Counted from the first letter of the stretch, positions 33,295 through 47,505 are shown. The stretch is 64,000 nt of DNA from Neurospora tetraspora (GCF_033439725.1 NW_026944384.1:3720001-3784000); one strand, 5' to 3'. The notes: generated from the letters alone by a model not told the origin. Numbers and translations: made by a program.

Positions 33295-36200
33295 TAACGG
33301 TTATACGGGTAAAATATTTATTAATATAAATTTCGTTAAATAAAATAACCTACTAATATGGAAGTTTGAACGGTTAAGGCCGTTGAGGTTGGCGGATGGT
33401 AATATTAATATTTATATTATTACTAAATAACCCAGTTATTTTGGGATTCCCTTAGTTACAGTGGTATAATTCGTTAATAAATTAGGAAAAGGAAGAATTT
33501 TAATTTAATAGGAAGTGCCGTAGCAAGTGCCTTCTTAAAGATATACCCGATTTTTAAACCCGGGCCCTTAAAGTTCTATATAAAGAGGCTATAAAGGTCG
33601 TTAAGGATAAAACCGCCGGGGAGGAAGTTAGTAAGGAAGGAGAAATAGGATTAACGTTAATAGCGGCGTCGCTTTCTCTAAATAATAGACCGGGTTTCGA
33701 AAATATATTAGTAGTACCGGAATTTAAGGCTAAGCTATTATTAGAATTAACTTTAATTCGCTTAGAATTAAATTTAGACCGTTCCTAGGAACCCCCAGCG
33801 CTTTCCTAAATTAAATATACAATTTAATATAGAAGAGTCTAACTACAGGAAGAAATTATAAGGAAAATAGGTATAAATTTTAAATAATTTTGGCTTATTA
33901 ATTTATTAGAAGGAAATTAAATAATAATATTATTGTTTAACCCGACTCCGTCCTAGGCGGTAGAACTTAGGACGAAGCTAATACCTTATAAAATAATTAG
34001 TAAGTAACGCCTACCTATTATAGACTCAGCGAGGAGGCCCCTAATATTATTATTCGTAAGGCCTATCGATATTAGTAGTATTCTTATTAATATAAATAAT
34101 ATTATAGAGTTTAATATAACGAACTTTAACTTTGTAATTTATATAGAAGAATTGGAAATAATTATTACTAATAAGGTTAAAATCGAGGGGGCAATTAGGT
34201 AAATGGAGATAAAAGCGGAGAATAAAGGTAAAGAAGAATTAGAGAAGTTGGAGGTTATAGATTAAATGTATAAAGATATTTATACGGGCGATGGAACTAA
34301 ATATAAAGATAGGTTTATAGACTACTTTCTAAGAATTTTAAAGGGTAAGGTAGGCGAAATTATATTAAAGATTATAGAGGAGGACGTTAGGAAGTTCTAC
34401 GAGAAGGCGGATAAACTTTTGGTTACTAAGGAGTAAATTAAGGTAAAAATGCTAATATATTACTATAAGTATTAGAAGGTAGCCAATCCTAATAATATTA
34501 AAGTTATACCCTAGTATAGGTCTTACAATTATAAAATCGAATTTATCCCGGAAGCCGAGTTATTTAATATTCGGTTACGATTATTCTTCCCCCTAGAATT
34601 GGAGGTTATTAAAAAATAGCTAAATGAAAATATTAAATAGGGATTTATTAGGTTATTATAATTATTAGCAGCTTCCCCAATTTTGTTAATTAAAAAGCCG
34701 GGCGGCGGTATCCGTATTTATATGGATTATAGAGATATTAATAATACAATTCTAAAGATACAATACCTTCTTCCTCTAATTAAAGAGATATTAGACGTTA
34801 TTTATAAGGCTAAAACTTTTATTAAATTTAATATTATTATAGTTTTTAACCATGTACGAATTTATAAAGGTTACGAGTAATTAATAACGTTTATAATACG
34901 GTTCGGGCTATATAAGTTTTTAATTTATCTTTTTAATTTATAAGGTGCGTTAGCGACTTTTTAGAATTTTATTAATAATATTTTCTATCATACTTTAAAT
35001 AAATTCACTACTATTCACTTCGACGATATTCTAATTTATTTAAATAACGAAGAGGAATACATTAAACATATATTAGATATTAGAACGCTTTAAGAAATTA
35101 AAACTCTAAATTAATATCAATAAATACGAATTTCATATAATAAAAATAAGATATTTAGGCCTAATTATTATACTAAGTGGTATTAAAATGGATATAGATA
35201 AAATTAAAGCGGTAATTATATAGGAAGATTTAGAATCGAAGAAAGTACTATAATCTTTCCTAGGATTCGCCAATTTCTATCGCTATTTTATTAAGAATTT
35301 TTCGAGTATAGTTAAGCGTCTTTATAAATTTATTAAGAAAATAGTAAATTAGTATTAAAATATCGAATATTAAAAAGTATTTGACAATTTTAAAATTGCT
35401 TTTATAACGGCACTTATATTAAAGATTTATAATTAGAGTAAAAAAATAGTAGTTAAGATAAATGCATCGAATTAGGCGTTCGGAGGAACCTTCTTATGAT
35501 AGGGAAATAACGGAATTCTCTATCTAATAATATATTTTTTAGTAAAATATATTGTAGTAGAATATAACTACGATATTTACAATAAAGAATTGTTAGCGAT
35601 CGTAAAAGTATTAGAAGAGTAGTCTCTTAAATTTGAAGGAGCTTAAGAGGAGGTATAAATTATTATAAATTATAAGAACCTTAAAACGTTTATAACTATA
35701 AAGTAACTTACCCCTCGTTATATAAAGTAGTTGGAATTTTTTAATCGCTTTAATTTCCGTATTATATATAGGTAAGGCTTAAATAACGTTAGGCTTAATA
35801 CTTTAAGCTAGAAGTTTAAAGATAAGTTATAGAACGACGATAATAAACGGTTATTAGTAAGGAAAAAGCTTCTAATCGACACGGACCGCTTTAATCCAGC
35901 CTTTTTTAAGGACGACGACAATATAGAAGAGAATGTAGATATTACTAAAATATATTTAGGAGCTATAGAAGAGGTCTATTATATAAAATACGCTACAGAC
36001 TTGTACGACCAATATTTAGAATTCTAGGATTTTAACCTCTACGAATTCGATATTATAAAATTTACAAACGATTTAATCGACGATAATTATATTAAATCCA
36101 ATTTAATATAAGAGATGATTTCTTATTTATAAAAAGAAGGATAAAGAAATTAGACCTTGGAAATTAAAAAGAAATTTAAAATCGTTTTCGCGGAGTATTT

Positions 36201-37690
36201 AATTAGATAGGGCCGTATATATTAGAGGAAAGATATAGAAGAGAAGGTGTTTATTAATCCCGACGATAAAGATACCTAGTTATAGCTTATTTACAAAATA
36301 TATACGGTTAAGCTAGGCGGTTACTTAGGCCGTAAGAAGATATATTAAACTTTTAATAAATTCTACTACTAGTTAAAAATATATTAGTCGGTTAAGGAAT
36401 TTTATAAGGCTTGCTTGGCTTATGCTAAAACTAAATCGTTAAGATACTTCCCCGCTAGATTTTTAAAGCCTTTCTTAATTTCATTCAAATATTAAATAGA
36501 GATTTTAATCGATTATATTACTCCTATAATATTATATATGCGAAGCGGTAGGATTTATAAGTATATAGCGGTTATTATTGACCGTTTAATTAAAATAAGG
36601 TATTATATCCCGATAGAAATTTTAAAGATAGAGGAGCTCGTTAAAAGGGTTATTAAAAAGATTTATAGTATTTACGGTCTTTTAAATAATATTATCTCGG
36701 ATAGGGGCTTATAATTTATTTTAATATTTTAGAGGATTTTATATAAACAGTTAGGTATTATAGTGAAGTTTTTTTCGGCTTTCTATTTATAAATTAATAG
36801 TTAAATAGAATGGATTAACGCGGAAATAGAGTAGTATTTTTATCTTTATATTAATTAAGTATAAAACGATTAGGCGGATTAGTTACTACTAGCTGAATTT
36901 ATTTGTAATAATATAGTATTAGAAATAATAGGCGTTAATCTATTCTATATTAATTACGGTTTTTATCCTCGGATAGGTACCGAGCTGGCTAAACTATGCC
37001 TACCCAATTTATCCGAAGTATAGAAGAAAGAATTCTTTAAAGCTTTAGAAGTAGTTAATTGTTTCTAAGCTATTTTGGATGGTGTGGTCGCCCTGTTAAA
37101 GTAAGTATAAGACCGGTACGAGGTAAATGTAAATAAATATCGTAGCGATGTTCCGAAGTATTATATTAGAGATAGAGTCCTATTAAATATTAAGAATTTG
37201 GCTACGGGGAGGCTGTAAGCGAAGTTAGTCCCTAGGTAGAAGGGACCTTTCCTAATTATCGAATTAGATTCCTATTATATAAAATTTAAATTCCCTAAGA
37301 ATATGAAGGGTAATTTAGTGTTTTATATATTTATAATTAAGTTCTAGGAGACGGTTAGATTATTGGGATAATATAATATTAAGGAGGATATCCGTACTAA
37401 TAAAGGCCGAATGATAATTAGAACTGACGAATACGATAATAATAAATAGTAGGAATAGGAGTTTGAGAGTATTATAGGATATAGTAAAGTAAATAATAGT
37501 CGTTAATAATATTATATTAAATGGAAAGATATCGATAAATCTAATTAGTAGCTAATTAAGAATTTGGAAGGGTACGACGACGCTATTTGGAAGTTTTATA
37601 ACGCTAATTTTAATATATTACCGCCGCTAGTTTAGGTTAAAAAACAACGAAGACGGTTAAAGAAGAAGTCAATAAAATTAAAGGATATTC
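33295..37690 (+). pseudogene. Pol relic: protease, RT, RNase H, integrase, chromodomain
   Basis: Recognisable broken segments occur in order. The protease trace is INGYTGKIFIN near 33297. Reverse transcriptase appears in an open stretch at 34683-34880 (KPGGGIRIYMDYRDINN) and its catalytic aspartates survive as HFDDILIY near 35016. The connection domain reads GFANFYRYFIKNFS near 35264. RNase H reads EYNYDIYNKELLAIVK near 35560. Integrase shows the zinc-domain remnant VKEFYKACLAYAKTKS near 36390, the first active-site Asp in VIIDRLIKI near 36570 and the second in IISDRGL near 36690. A chromodomain remnant (YYIKWKD..NLEGYDDAIWKFY) lies at 37510-37605. Stops and frame breaks throughout rule out a functional polyprotein. 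Confidence 0.88.
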
Positions 37691-38436
37691 TAAAATAATT
37701 AGAGGTATTACCGATTCGATAAAATACAAGATTGAATAAAAAATAAAATATCGATGAAATTTTAATAAAAAAAAATCAAAATTTATAAAGTACGCCCTAC
37801 TTTAAGTTTTTAAAGATAAATCTCTTAAACTTATTCCGAGGGATAGCCCGTTTTAATTATACTTTAATTTTTTTACCTTACTATATTATAGGATCTTTAT
37901 AGGTAGCCCTCGGATCGGTTTCCTTAATTCGGATAAGATTATATAATATTTATAAGAAGTTAGCGTAGATAGGATTAAGCGTTTACAATTATATTTATAA
38001 GTATAGGGTGAAAGAGGAAGAAAAATTATTATAAATACGATTCGAATATACGATATCTATTTATACTAGTAGCGGCGCTTTGAACGTCCTCGTATACCGC
38101 TATATTATAAGGCCTTTATAGTACCCCCTTACGGGGGCTAATAATAGGAGAAACGAATTATTAGGTTTATATACGACGTAAGAGAGTTTTTAAACGTAAT
38201 AATAAATATTTCGGCGGAAGGATTATATTTAGTAGTATTTTAGCTAGTATTCTACCCTTGAATGGGTGTTCTAACGCTAAGTAGCTTCCCGTCTTGGTAT
38301 GTACGTTAAGGGATTTTATCGGATTTTAATTAGGTGTATTTATAGGGTAACTAGGAAGGCCTACTTTAAAGGAATTAAAGGGTAAAACTATATATTTAGT
38401 AATTTTATAAACGGGGATTTCTTTTGCGGAGGGTAG

Positions 38437-38678
38437 TATTATAAGGCTAGATTCTATACCCTATACCAGTTATACCATAATTATTATTGGCTAGTATACT
38501 ATATTGTTATATAATAGAGCTATGGTACTGGGTAGCCTTGGTAGTAGTTATGGGGTAGATTTATAGGTGGATTTTACCTATGCCCTATATCTGCCCTGGC
38601 TGCGCACACCTTTCTTGCTTCCCTCGTACAATAATAAAGATCATACCTTATACTTAACAGTGCCTTCGCCCCGTGATA
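38437..38678 (+). repeat. Right LTR (3' LTR), 242 bp
   Basis: Begins TATTATAAGG, the left LTR start TGTTACAGGG after three transitions, and ends CCGTGATA next to target duplication CGTTT. A 77-codon open frame starting inside it (38567-38800) is fortuitous. Confidence 0.88.
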
Positions 38679-38882
38679 CGTTTTTAACTTTGGTAATACG
38701 GTTAAAATATCGAATATTTAAATATAGTACGTATTTAGTAATACTAAATAAAGAGAATTATTATATAATCCTCTTATTTTTAAATTTTAAAATAGAATAG
38801 TAGCCTTCGAGAGGGTTAGTTGTAAATATTTATTAAAGAGAGGTATAGTTAATTAAGAAAAGAAAAAAAAATTAGCGTTAAT

Positions 38883-38955
38883 AATTCCTAGGTTTCTTCT
38901 AATATTCTTTAGGTCTCTTCCAATATTCACTAAGTTTCCTCCAATATTCTTTAAG
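38883..38955. repeat. Short tandem repeat, three units of about 22 bp
   Basis: Three adjacent units share AGGTTTCTTC-like starts and AATATTC ends, differing chiefly by C/T. Confidence 0.65.
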
Positions 38956-39654
38956 TTTAAAAAGAAATTAAATTCCGTTTTATTTACTCTAGATTCTTAA
39001 AGGATTAAGGGGAGTAAATGAAAAAATTAATAAAAAGAGAAGGGGTTTATACTTATAATAATAAAAGTAAGTACTTACAAGCGTAATTAACCTATTACAA
39101 CTTTATATCCTTCTAATTCTTTTCAATATACCTTCGCATAGGGTCGTCTTAATTTAAATTAACGAAGGCAAACCAAATAGAATAATTACAACCTTATTTA
39201 ATACATTTTTAATGAATAGTATCGACTATACGTTCTAAATACTCTTTATAACTATTACTAGTAAATTTCCGTTTAAAGATCTATTTTACGTAGACGTAAT
39301 AGAGGAAGTAATTAACTTTGATATTAGGGAAGGCTAATTTTATAGCGCATTATTCGACGGTAGAATCGTTTATAAAAAAGTAACAAAGTAGCTATAATTA
39401 ACCGCTTTTTATTACCTACCCCCGTATTATTAATAGAGCCTTTCTTACAATATTACTATCAGCCTTCTTTATAAAGAAGTGATTATAAGGAAGTTAATAG
39501 CCGTACTTATTACAAATAAGAAGGGTATAGAATAATTAATTAAATTAATTCGTATTGTGTGTAGCATCTATGAGGATAAGGTGCTTTTACCATTGTAATG
39601 TATTAATTTAATTTAATAAGGGGGGAAGAATATATTAATTATACGTATATAAAT

Positions 39655-39712
39655 AAATAAAAATGATAAAAATGATGAAAATAATAAAAATAATAAAAAT
39701 AATAAAAAAGGA
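39655..39712. repeat. A/T-rich microsatellite (AATAATAAAAAT type)
   Basis: Run of AAATGATAAAAATGATG changing into repeated AATAATAAAAATAATAA. Simple slippage repeat inside the AT-rich block. Confidence 0.8.
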
Positions 39713-42700
39713 TATATTAGTAATCGATTAAATTACCCTACGAGAAATTTCACCATCTCTTTGCGTAGCCTTAACGGCTTTACTAAACAATTTGAAATTA
39801 TTAATATTTTTATTTACTATTACTTAAATAGATAGGTATTATAATACTTAATCGATTTATAATTAGAGGACGAAGTCCTTACCTACACAATATAGATTTA
39901 AATAAGCGAACCGAAATACCCTACCCTAATTAAATACATCGTACTTACTAAATTAACGACTCCCAAAATTATAAAATACAATTTTGGCAGCTTCTAATCG
40001 GCTATCATTACTATAAAAGGTATAATAGATAGTAGCCGAAAAGAACCTTCGAGTAACGTTATTAGAAATTAACTTTTTAAAGCTAAAAGTTCGCTTAGTT
40101 TAATTTAAAAGATTAAAATTATAATTGTAAAGCTAATTATTATTTGATTTTAATAATATATTAACTAATATACAATTATTATTCCTAACTGGGCTATAAT
40201 ACCATAAAATTATAATTACCTTCGTTTTATACTTTTAGAAGTTACGTATTATTCTATTACGTTTTCCTTTAAGGTCTTTTCCCTTATAGTACTTTCTAAA
40301 TTTAGTTTTATATAACCGATAGCGTAGATATAGCTTTTCGCGATTAAGGTTATTCTTATTATATTAAGGGCGGCCGGTCGTTAAATAAATTTAAATACGG
40401 CGCATTAATATTAAGGAAGGTCTTCTAATAATATATATATTTAATCGGCGGCGGGGTTAGCGGTAGTAACGATAATAGGTTTATCTTTTTATATAGGCAG
40501 CGTATTTAGAACGGAGATAATAATTATTAGTTATAAAAGAACATCAATTATAGTAATTTATATAAGAATTATTCGTATAATATTTACTACCCTCTAACGC
40601 ATTTTTACAGACAGTATTATTATTAAGTACGAATAAATCCTCTTCGTTTATTTTTACAGTATAGAGAAACGCGCCGGGTATAAATTAGTCGAATAATAAT
40701 TCGTTAAAATTAATATCGCGAAACTACTAGAAATTATTAATATCCTAATCTAATTCGTAGTCGAAAAACTCTTAAAGATCTATAACGCCGACGACCTACT
40801 AGTATTCTTATTAATCTATAACGACAGCGAACTTTAAAGAACGATAATAATAGTATTAATACGACTAGTAGAAGGTAGTTATATAGGGAGAAGTAAAAAG
40901 GTAAATAAGAGAGACGTAAGTAAAGAGAAATATTAGTATATAAATTATTTGATTTATTTTTCTAGGAAGTGACCGTACTAGCGGTAAAATTGGTGCCTGC
41001 TTACTACCGCAATATACCAAATTTCGTGCAATACTGGTAATTTTCTCAAAACAATAGCAATTTCGTCATAGATAATAGGAATCGTATTATTTAAATACCC
41101 TCTATTTATTGCCAAAGTTATACGAAAGTATATGGAAGAATAGTGGTGTAATTGTATTGTATCGTGAATTGCGCGTATATTTTGGTAGTATATTTGTTTT
41201 TAGCGTGTACGGTTAACAAATCTTATGTTATATGAATATTTACTATTATTTTTCTGGGAGGGAGGATGTGACTGGGGGTGTGGTACGTACTGTTTTAGAA
41301 GCCCATTACGCAAACCCAATTCGTCTCGGGAAAAGCTGGGGAACGGAACTTGGGGCGCCACCCGAATATCCTATAGTGAAGAATTTCATGATGAGCGAGA
41401 CGCGCATAAGGAAGGATGGGTCTCGAGGGTCCAGAGTTGCCTGCCAAGGCTCGCAAGACTCGACCAGATCAGCCACGGGCATCCGAGAAAAGAGCGCTGA
41501 GACCAAAGAGGGTATTCCCATGATGGTCAGTGGCGGGTCCAGACCTGAGGAGAACCGCATTGTTTCCCCGGGTCTTGTGTAATTTGGGGCCGTCCACCGC
41601 TAAGCATCTGTGGACAATAAACATGGGCAGCATGTGGCAACCGGCATCGTCAGCCTCGCTGGCGGGCGAGTTGGAGAGGGGTGGATGCTATGGGGGAAGC
41701 CATGGGGTGGTGGTTATTGGCGGAGGGGTGCAATGATTGCATCCATACGGTACATGTCGACCAGACGTTATCGGCAATTTCAAAACGCCACTGTATTTCC
41801 CGAATGTATAAGCATACGAACAGAAGACCGGGAAGAGAGGGGATTGAGGGGGCATCTGGTCAAGTAGGTACCGGTTCTAGTGATCCTCGCCTGGATGACT
41901 TTTGAATATCGATACCTACCTGTGCTCATCATGTCGATTCTCTCCTCGCGCCAACGGAGCTTATCGTGGGGATGAGCATGGGAAGGTAGGGGAGGTAAGG
42001 AGGCAGGTCAGACATCCCAAGATATTATCAGGCGAGATCTGCTGGGGTTGCGCACATGACCGCTGTAAGCTTGACGATGGGGAAAGTCAATCGCAATAAC
42101 GAGATGCAATCGCGTTATTTTTATCGTCGGAGTTCAATCGAGCAAGCGAACGATATTGCGATATTGGCATCAACGGCGGATGGAGCACCGCACCTGCCTA
42201 ATTTCAACTTTCGACTGCGATGTAAGAAGGAGCGATTCAGGGCGCTCAGGCATCGGCAATACCTGTTCTATTATTCTAAGAAAAGCAGCCCAAGAAAGCA
42301 TACGACGCATTTTTTTTCCACTACGTCATGAATGCACCCTTTTTGCCAGCTGATGTTAGCACAGGCATTAAGAACAGCTTGGCAGACGGGACATTCAATT
42401 GGGTGAAACTTCAAGTTGGGAGCCCTATGGCACTGACGACGGAGCAGACATCTTCCATATCAACGGGGCACTTGGCAAACCAGCCAATCATCTGGCAGTC
42501 GCAGATGGTTTCAAACATTATCTTCTGATTTTTTTTCTCCTCCGAGCTGGGCAGCTGGGATCATCTCACCGAGCAAGAGCTTGTGAGGTGGAAAACGGCA
42601 AGAAGAAAACTGAAAGGCTTGGTTGTGGTCTTGGCTTCCGCGCTTAGTTGATACGTTCAGGTTCATGTAAGTAACGAGGGATGTAACTCGCGACTGTAAT

Positions 42701-44846
42701 GCCTACGTATCCGTAAGTTACATACCTTCATTTCAAAGTTTCAATACCTAGCGAAACTTACCCCAAATTTCATCCACGTTCATTTCTCCAACTCCCGTCT
42801 CAACGGAGCACGAAATTTTCCCAGGTCACGAAAGATTCCCCCCATTGACTCTGACCTCCGTTCTCTTTGCTCCCTCCCACCATTGCACTCCCAATGAGTG
42901 GCAGTTCCCAACGGAGCCGAACTGGGTTGGTCGCACAACGTCGCTTTTTGCAGGGAGAATGCTTAAAACGGAGCGAACGTTTTCGAACCTTTCTAGAAGA
43001 AGAAGAAGAAAGTACCCATCACAACATCAACAAAGATAGGCAAAAGGATTCGACATTTGACGTCCGGAAAGCTTTGCCCCGAGCATGCAGGAAACGGTAC
43101 CGTAGGCACCAAAACGGCGGGGACTAGTATCAGGACATAAACGTCGAGATGAGTGGATGGTGGGATTGATATGGTGGATTGATGGACGGGATGGTTTGGT
43201 GGCACCGATGAGAGACAAGCGGGTGCTTCCTTCAATCCCCCTTTATTGACCTCTTTCTCAGGGGCAGTGTACACTTCAATGCCTTTTTTGGAGGGCGTGG
43301 AACCGCTTCCCGTCAATCTCGTTTTATGCTTGTGGTGGTGGAGGTTAAGATAGAGGGTGTAGCTGAGTGGCATGATAGGACGGTGCCCGCTCGTTTTGTG
43401 CTACATAGTATGCTAGGTAGTGATACTGTAATTCGTAGCTGGATAGCTGTTGTTGTTGTTGTCCACTTTCTTATAGCCGTTTTGCGAGGCATCTGAGAGG
43501 TTGTCATATTCATCGATAACCGGTACTTGATTGTAGCTAGTACACAAGCCGAGGCGATAGATACTTGTCTTCTAAGAGGTGACTCTTGTTGTTTATATGT
43601 TTATCAAACAAGATCATCGTCTTCACGTGCGTACCTCAGTGTAGTGTATGTACTTGTTGGACGATCAAACCAGCAATTCGTTGGTTGAAAAAACGTGCTT
43701 GTCATCGACAGACAGATGATGTTTCATTCGTCCTCCGAGGAGCCTGTAAACGTTGACCGTTGAATGATCGCCCGGCCGGCGCCGGGCTTCCCGAGCGCTC
43801 CCGCTCGTCCCTGCCGTCTTCCGATGAGCACAACACTAGTGACAATAATATGGCATGGACGAGAAGCAAGTCGACCAAAGAAGTTTGCGGAACGTGTCAA
43901 CATGCTGCAGTGCTTTCTCAATTGGTCTCGGTAAGGCAATTGCTTTCGTGTCAGTCGATGCACTCATAGAGGTAAGAATTTGCATGATCCATCAAAACAA
44001 TGGTGTCAGTTAGGTACCCGTTTCGTTATACGGAGAAAAAAGCAAGGAGACGATGAGACAGGGGGAAACGGACGAAAAAGGGGCTGAAAACAAAAATATT
44101 TTCTGCTTGGCATCAAGGGGATGGATCCTGAGTTGCAGTCGACCTGAAAACGCTGACATCCAATGCAGGGGAACAGCTTCCGCTTTGCATGGCTATAGGT
44201 CCTCTCAAACAAGTGATCTCCTTTGACTCAAAACTCAATCTCGTGGGGGCTGATTTGCATTCCGGGTCCCGCACATCAGGCCATGTGCTACGGGCGTGGG
44301 ATGCTGAGACGGGATCTGGGTTGACTCGATTGAGGTGCTCGGGGAGATTATAGCAACTCCCGCGAGGCCCGGGGTAACGGACCTGGAGGTGGTTGTTGCT
44401 ATCAAGATCGCCGTTCGGAATAGCGCTCGCTCGATCCATACCACCTTCCGAAATGACACCCGCCTGGTTGGCTTTCTGATTGAAGTTTGTGTCGCCTTGC
44501 AGAGTCGCAGTTCCTCTCAAACCCCTTGAATTCGCCGGCGCCAGAACAGCAGCCCGATTCCATCATTTTCCATTCTTAGGGGGAGGTGGTTGATCAACAA
44601 CTCCATGTCCGAAGCCCAAGGTACAGTTGTACTGAAGCTCTGCTCAATGCTCATATCCTCGGACAGCGTATCCTGACATGGAGCTGTTGAGTCACTGAGA
44701 ACATCACGTCAGCTCCGACGAAAACTGAAAAATCTCGCGCCGTACGGTAGGGGACCATGTGCTGATACGGAATACTTCACTGCGTACGAGCGAGCGAGCC
44801 CAGCAGAAAAAACGCCATCAAATCAAACAGTGGCATCGGAACCATC

Positions 44847-44869
44847 ATATGCAGCTGCAAGCTGCATAT
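44847..44869. repeat. Perfect short inverted repeat
   Basis: ATATGCAGCT, spacer GCA, AGCTGCATAT. It would form a compact hairpin or be a palindromic protein site. Confidence 0.8.
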
Positions 44870-47505
44870 CATTTTCGAGATGCTGCACGTACCTCAGCGG
44901 ACCCTCCCGCCCCCTCACGGGCATCCCACCGTTCGGAGGACCTGTGCCTGCTAGTGTGCCCGCCTCCCGTTTCCGGTGTAGGGAAGGCCATTGTAGCTAA
45001 AACAGCACTGAACCCTGTTACACCTGCACGCCGTCACGATGGTTGCATACCATCACCCGTAGTTTTCTGTACTCAACCGTCCCTCGCTTAGCTTTCAGGC
45101 AGGCCCCAGGCCAGGCCCGCCTCACAAGTTGCACACGAGCGGACATTTTCTTCCAACCCCGTTGGGCTGAGGCGATCACGAGTTCATGGTTGTTTGCTTT
45201 TGATGGCCTTCGCCGGAGTCTTCTGTGCCTGCAGAAAACTATTTTGTTCAAGCAGCAGTGGCTCTTGGCGTCTGGCGTGAATGGAGTGCCTTGGTGAAGA
45301 AGAGAAGAGGAGGAGGCAATCAAAGACGGAGAATCCTAGAGGTGGTTGGTTGCAAAATTCATGATAGGTGCCGTAAGTCGAATTAGCGCGGATAGTCGAA
45401 GAGAATGATGAGAGGAACGCCGGCATGGTGGGGAAAATTATCGTCTTTTCTCGTTGTCGGAAGTTACATTGATGTACGGTGATGGAATAACATAAGTCGC
45501 AAAAGTAATCCATTTCTGGTAGGTAGTAAGGTGTCTTCTGTTCGTCCGAAAAACTCGCACAGTTTCAAGGTGATATCACATTCGCAGCAGGCAGTGTCAC
45601 ATGGCGGACCCATAACAACTCCAACTGTAACGACGGGATAGCCCGTCTCCCTCCCACAATGTTGTTGTTAGTGGGTTGGGGTATAGTCGCCTTCTGATGT
45701 TGGATGTATACCGGTAGACAGAGATGAGAGAGCTCAACTGTGCACATGATATATAATAGCTCTCACTCGGATGCCGAACAATACGGCACAGAGCGCGGCA
45801 GCAGTTCAGGAACGGGAAACCAAGGGAATGCGGAAAACCTAACGGATCCTGTATCATCAGAACCATGCGGTCTCGCCCTCACACCTAAAATGGGATAACC
45901 CGTAAGCAAGGCTCGAAGAAGACAGAGGCTGATTGCATCTCGGCGGGCGCAATTTCGCCTTGTCGAAGAAGCAAATTTTGTGTCCAGAAACGGACCTGAC
46001 GCGGGATCACTTTATCCACTGAAGCACCTGCAACAGATGATGTGCTGGTTTTCGTTCAGTCTTCCACATGGCGATGAGATCTTAACCGTGTTTGGATTCT
46101 GCTTCTTGTCTTTCCGCCGTCTTGATGGCACTTGTCTGGCCTCGCCAAGATGTACCTAGGTAAGGGCTCCGGCGGTTTCGTATGGCTGGTTCGAAGAAGA
46201 AGCTTCCATCGCCAGATCCAATGTCACAACAAAAGCCAAACATCACAGGCCGGACAAGGAGATCCGACTTTCAGGGAATCCATTTCAGGGCATCAACGGA
46301 ACGGAACATTTGATCGCCTTCCCCAACAATGACGCAACGAGTGGGGAACTTGACGTTCAGGGGTTTGGGCGTTTTTGACAAAAACCCATACCCATTCGTG
46401 AAAATTCCATAGCCGGCTTCTGGGTACTGGGCGAAAAAAGAGTCCGTATATTACCATGTAATGTACTGTGTTCACCTAATTTATGCGACGGTTATCTCGA
46501 GCCGTCCCGTTGGCACCGTCTCTCGCACGATTCTGACCTGGAGTGTTGTGAGCAAGGGATAAACATTAGCATTTAGACCACCAAATCCATCGCAAAGGTG
46601 TACTCAGCCAGCAACTCGACGTCGACTCGGTATGCCACGGCGCTAAACTTTATCACTCCTGACAATGAAGCGGTGTGATGAAGGCAAAGGCAAAATATCA
46701 CTCTGCTCGGCTCAGCGGTCCACGGCTACGAGCAACGTAACAAGATGACGGGTAGTTGCACTTTACCAGCCTGGCCTTGCCAGCCATTCTGTCTGGTATT
46801 TGGTAAAATCTGCGCAGCTTAAGCGCCATTGGCTTGGGGAGGAGGGGTCCGGCTTGCTTGAAACGGTGCCTCCGACCAATGTTGACGGATATTAGCCCTG
46901 TTGTTATTGAACTCGGTAAGACCGCCCTGTACTGTAACAAGACGTTGAAGTTTTATGGCCTCGTGACACATACCTGACAGCTGCGGTAACCTGACAAGCC
47001 CGGGAAATGCCAATTACCAAGGCGAGAGGTAGGCGAAACGTCCTCATCTCTTAACCAATACAGACGCCGAATCCATCTAACCAGCAAGGCCGTTTCTGGA
47101 TGACAGAGGCACAGCGGATATCCCGGTTTATTGTCAACGCCTTGTCGCCTTGTTTTACTCCGCATGTGAAGAGGTTTTCGCACAGGAGATCGTCCAACTT
47201 GAAACGCGCGTGGTCGTTCTAGCAGTGCTGAGATGGCTGATCCTCATGGTGATCAATCAAACGGTCTTGTTGGGATTCAAAGAGATCCAACGCTCCAGCG
47301 TGCGGAAGCCCAACCGGAAGTGCGTGACGCACAGTGACCGGCGAAATATGCAGATACTTACCTGCTAGCAGGAAGATAGTGGGGCTATATCGGTCGATTG
47401 GTATCCGAGTCGGACTTGTCGCGGACCCGGAATGAGGGGCGGCCGACGGCAGACGAGTGAGTGCGGCTCCACGGATCGTGGTCCGATAGCAGGAGTTGTC
47501 GACAT

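Larger units (their letters stand above)
30582..38678 (+). mobile_element. RIP-inactivated Ty3/gypsy chromodomain LTR retrotransposon
   Basis: An 8.1-kb element is bounded by two 242-bp LTRs and a 5-bp target duplication CGTTT (30577-30581 and 38679-38683). The internal region reads plus-strand in the order Gag, protease, reverse transcriptase, RNase H, integrase, chromodomain, which places it in the chromovirus branch of Ty3/gypsy. A purine-rich tract (GCGGAGGGTAG, ending at 38436) precedes the right LTR. Every frame is broken by TAG/TAA codons, many derivable from Trp or Gln codons by G-to-A or C-to-T, so the element is dead. LTR differences are transitions, consistent with RIP. The family name cannot be given from sequence alone. 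Confidence 0.92.
38684..41240. repeat. Right part of AT-rich, RIP-mutated block
   Basis: AT-rich sequence with stops in all frames continues to about 41240, where composition switches sharply to normal. It includes three copies of a unit of about 22 bp ending CCAATATTC or TCTAATATTC (38883-38955) and a microsatellite of AATAATAAAAAT type at 39655-39710. No recognisable protein relic. It is the continuation of the older repeat-like DNA into which the LTR element inserted. Confidence 0.8.

Noticed and set aside
38567-38800. 77-codon frame at the right LTR
   Set aside because: Starts inside the LTR, crosses the target duplication and has no homologous content.
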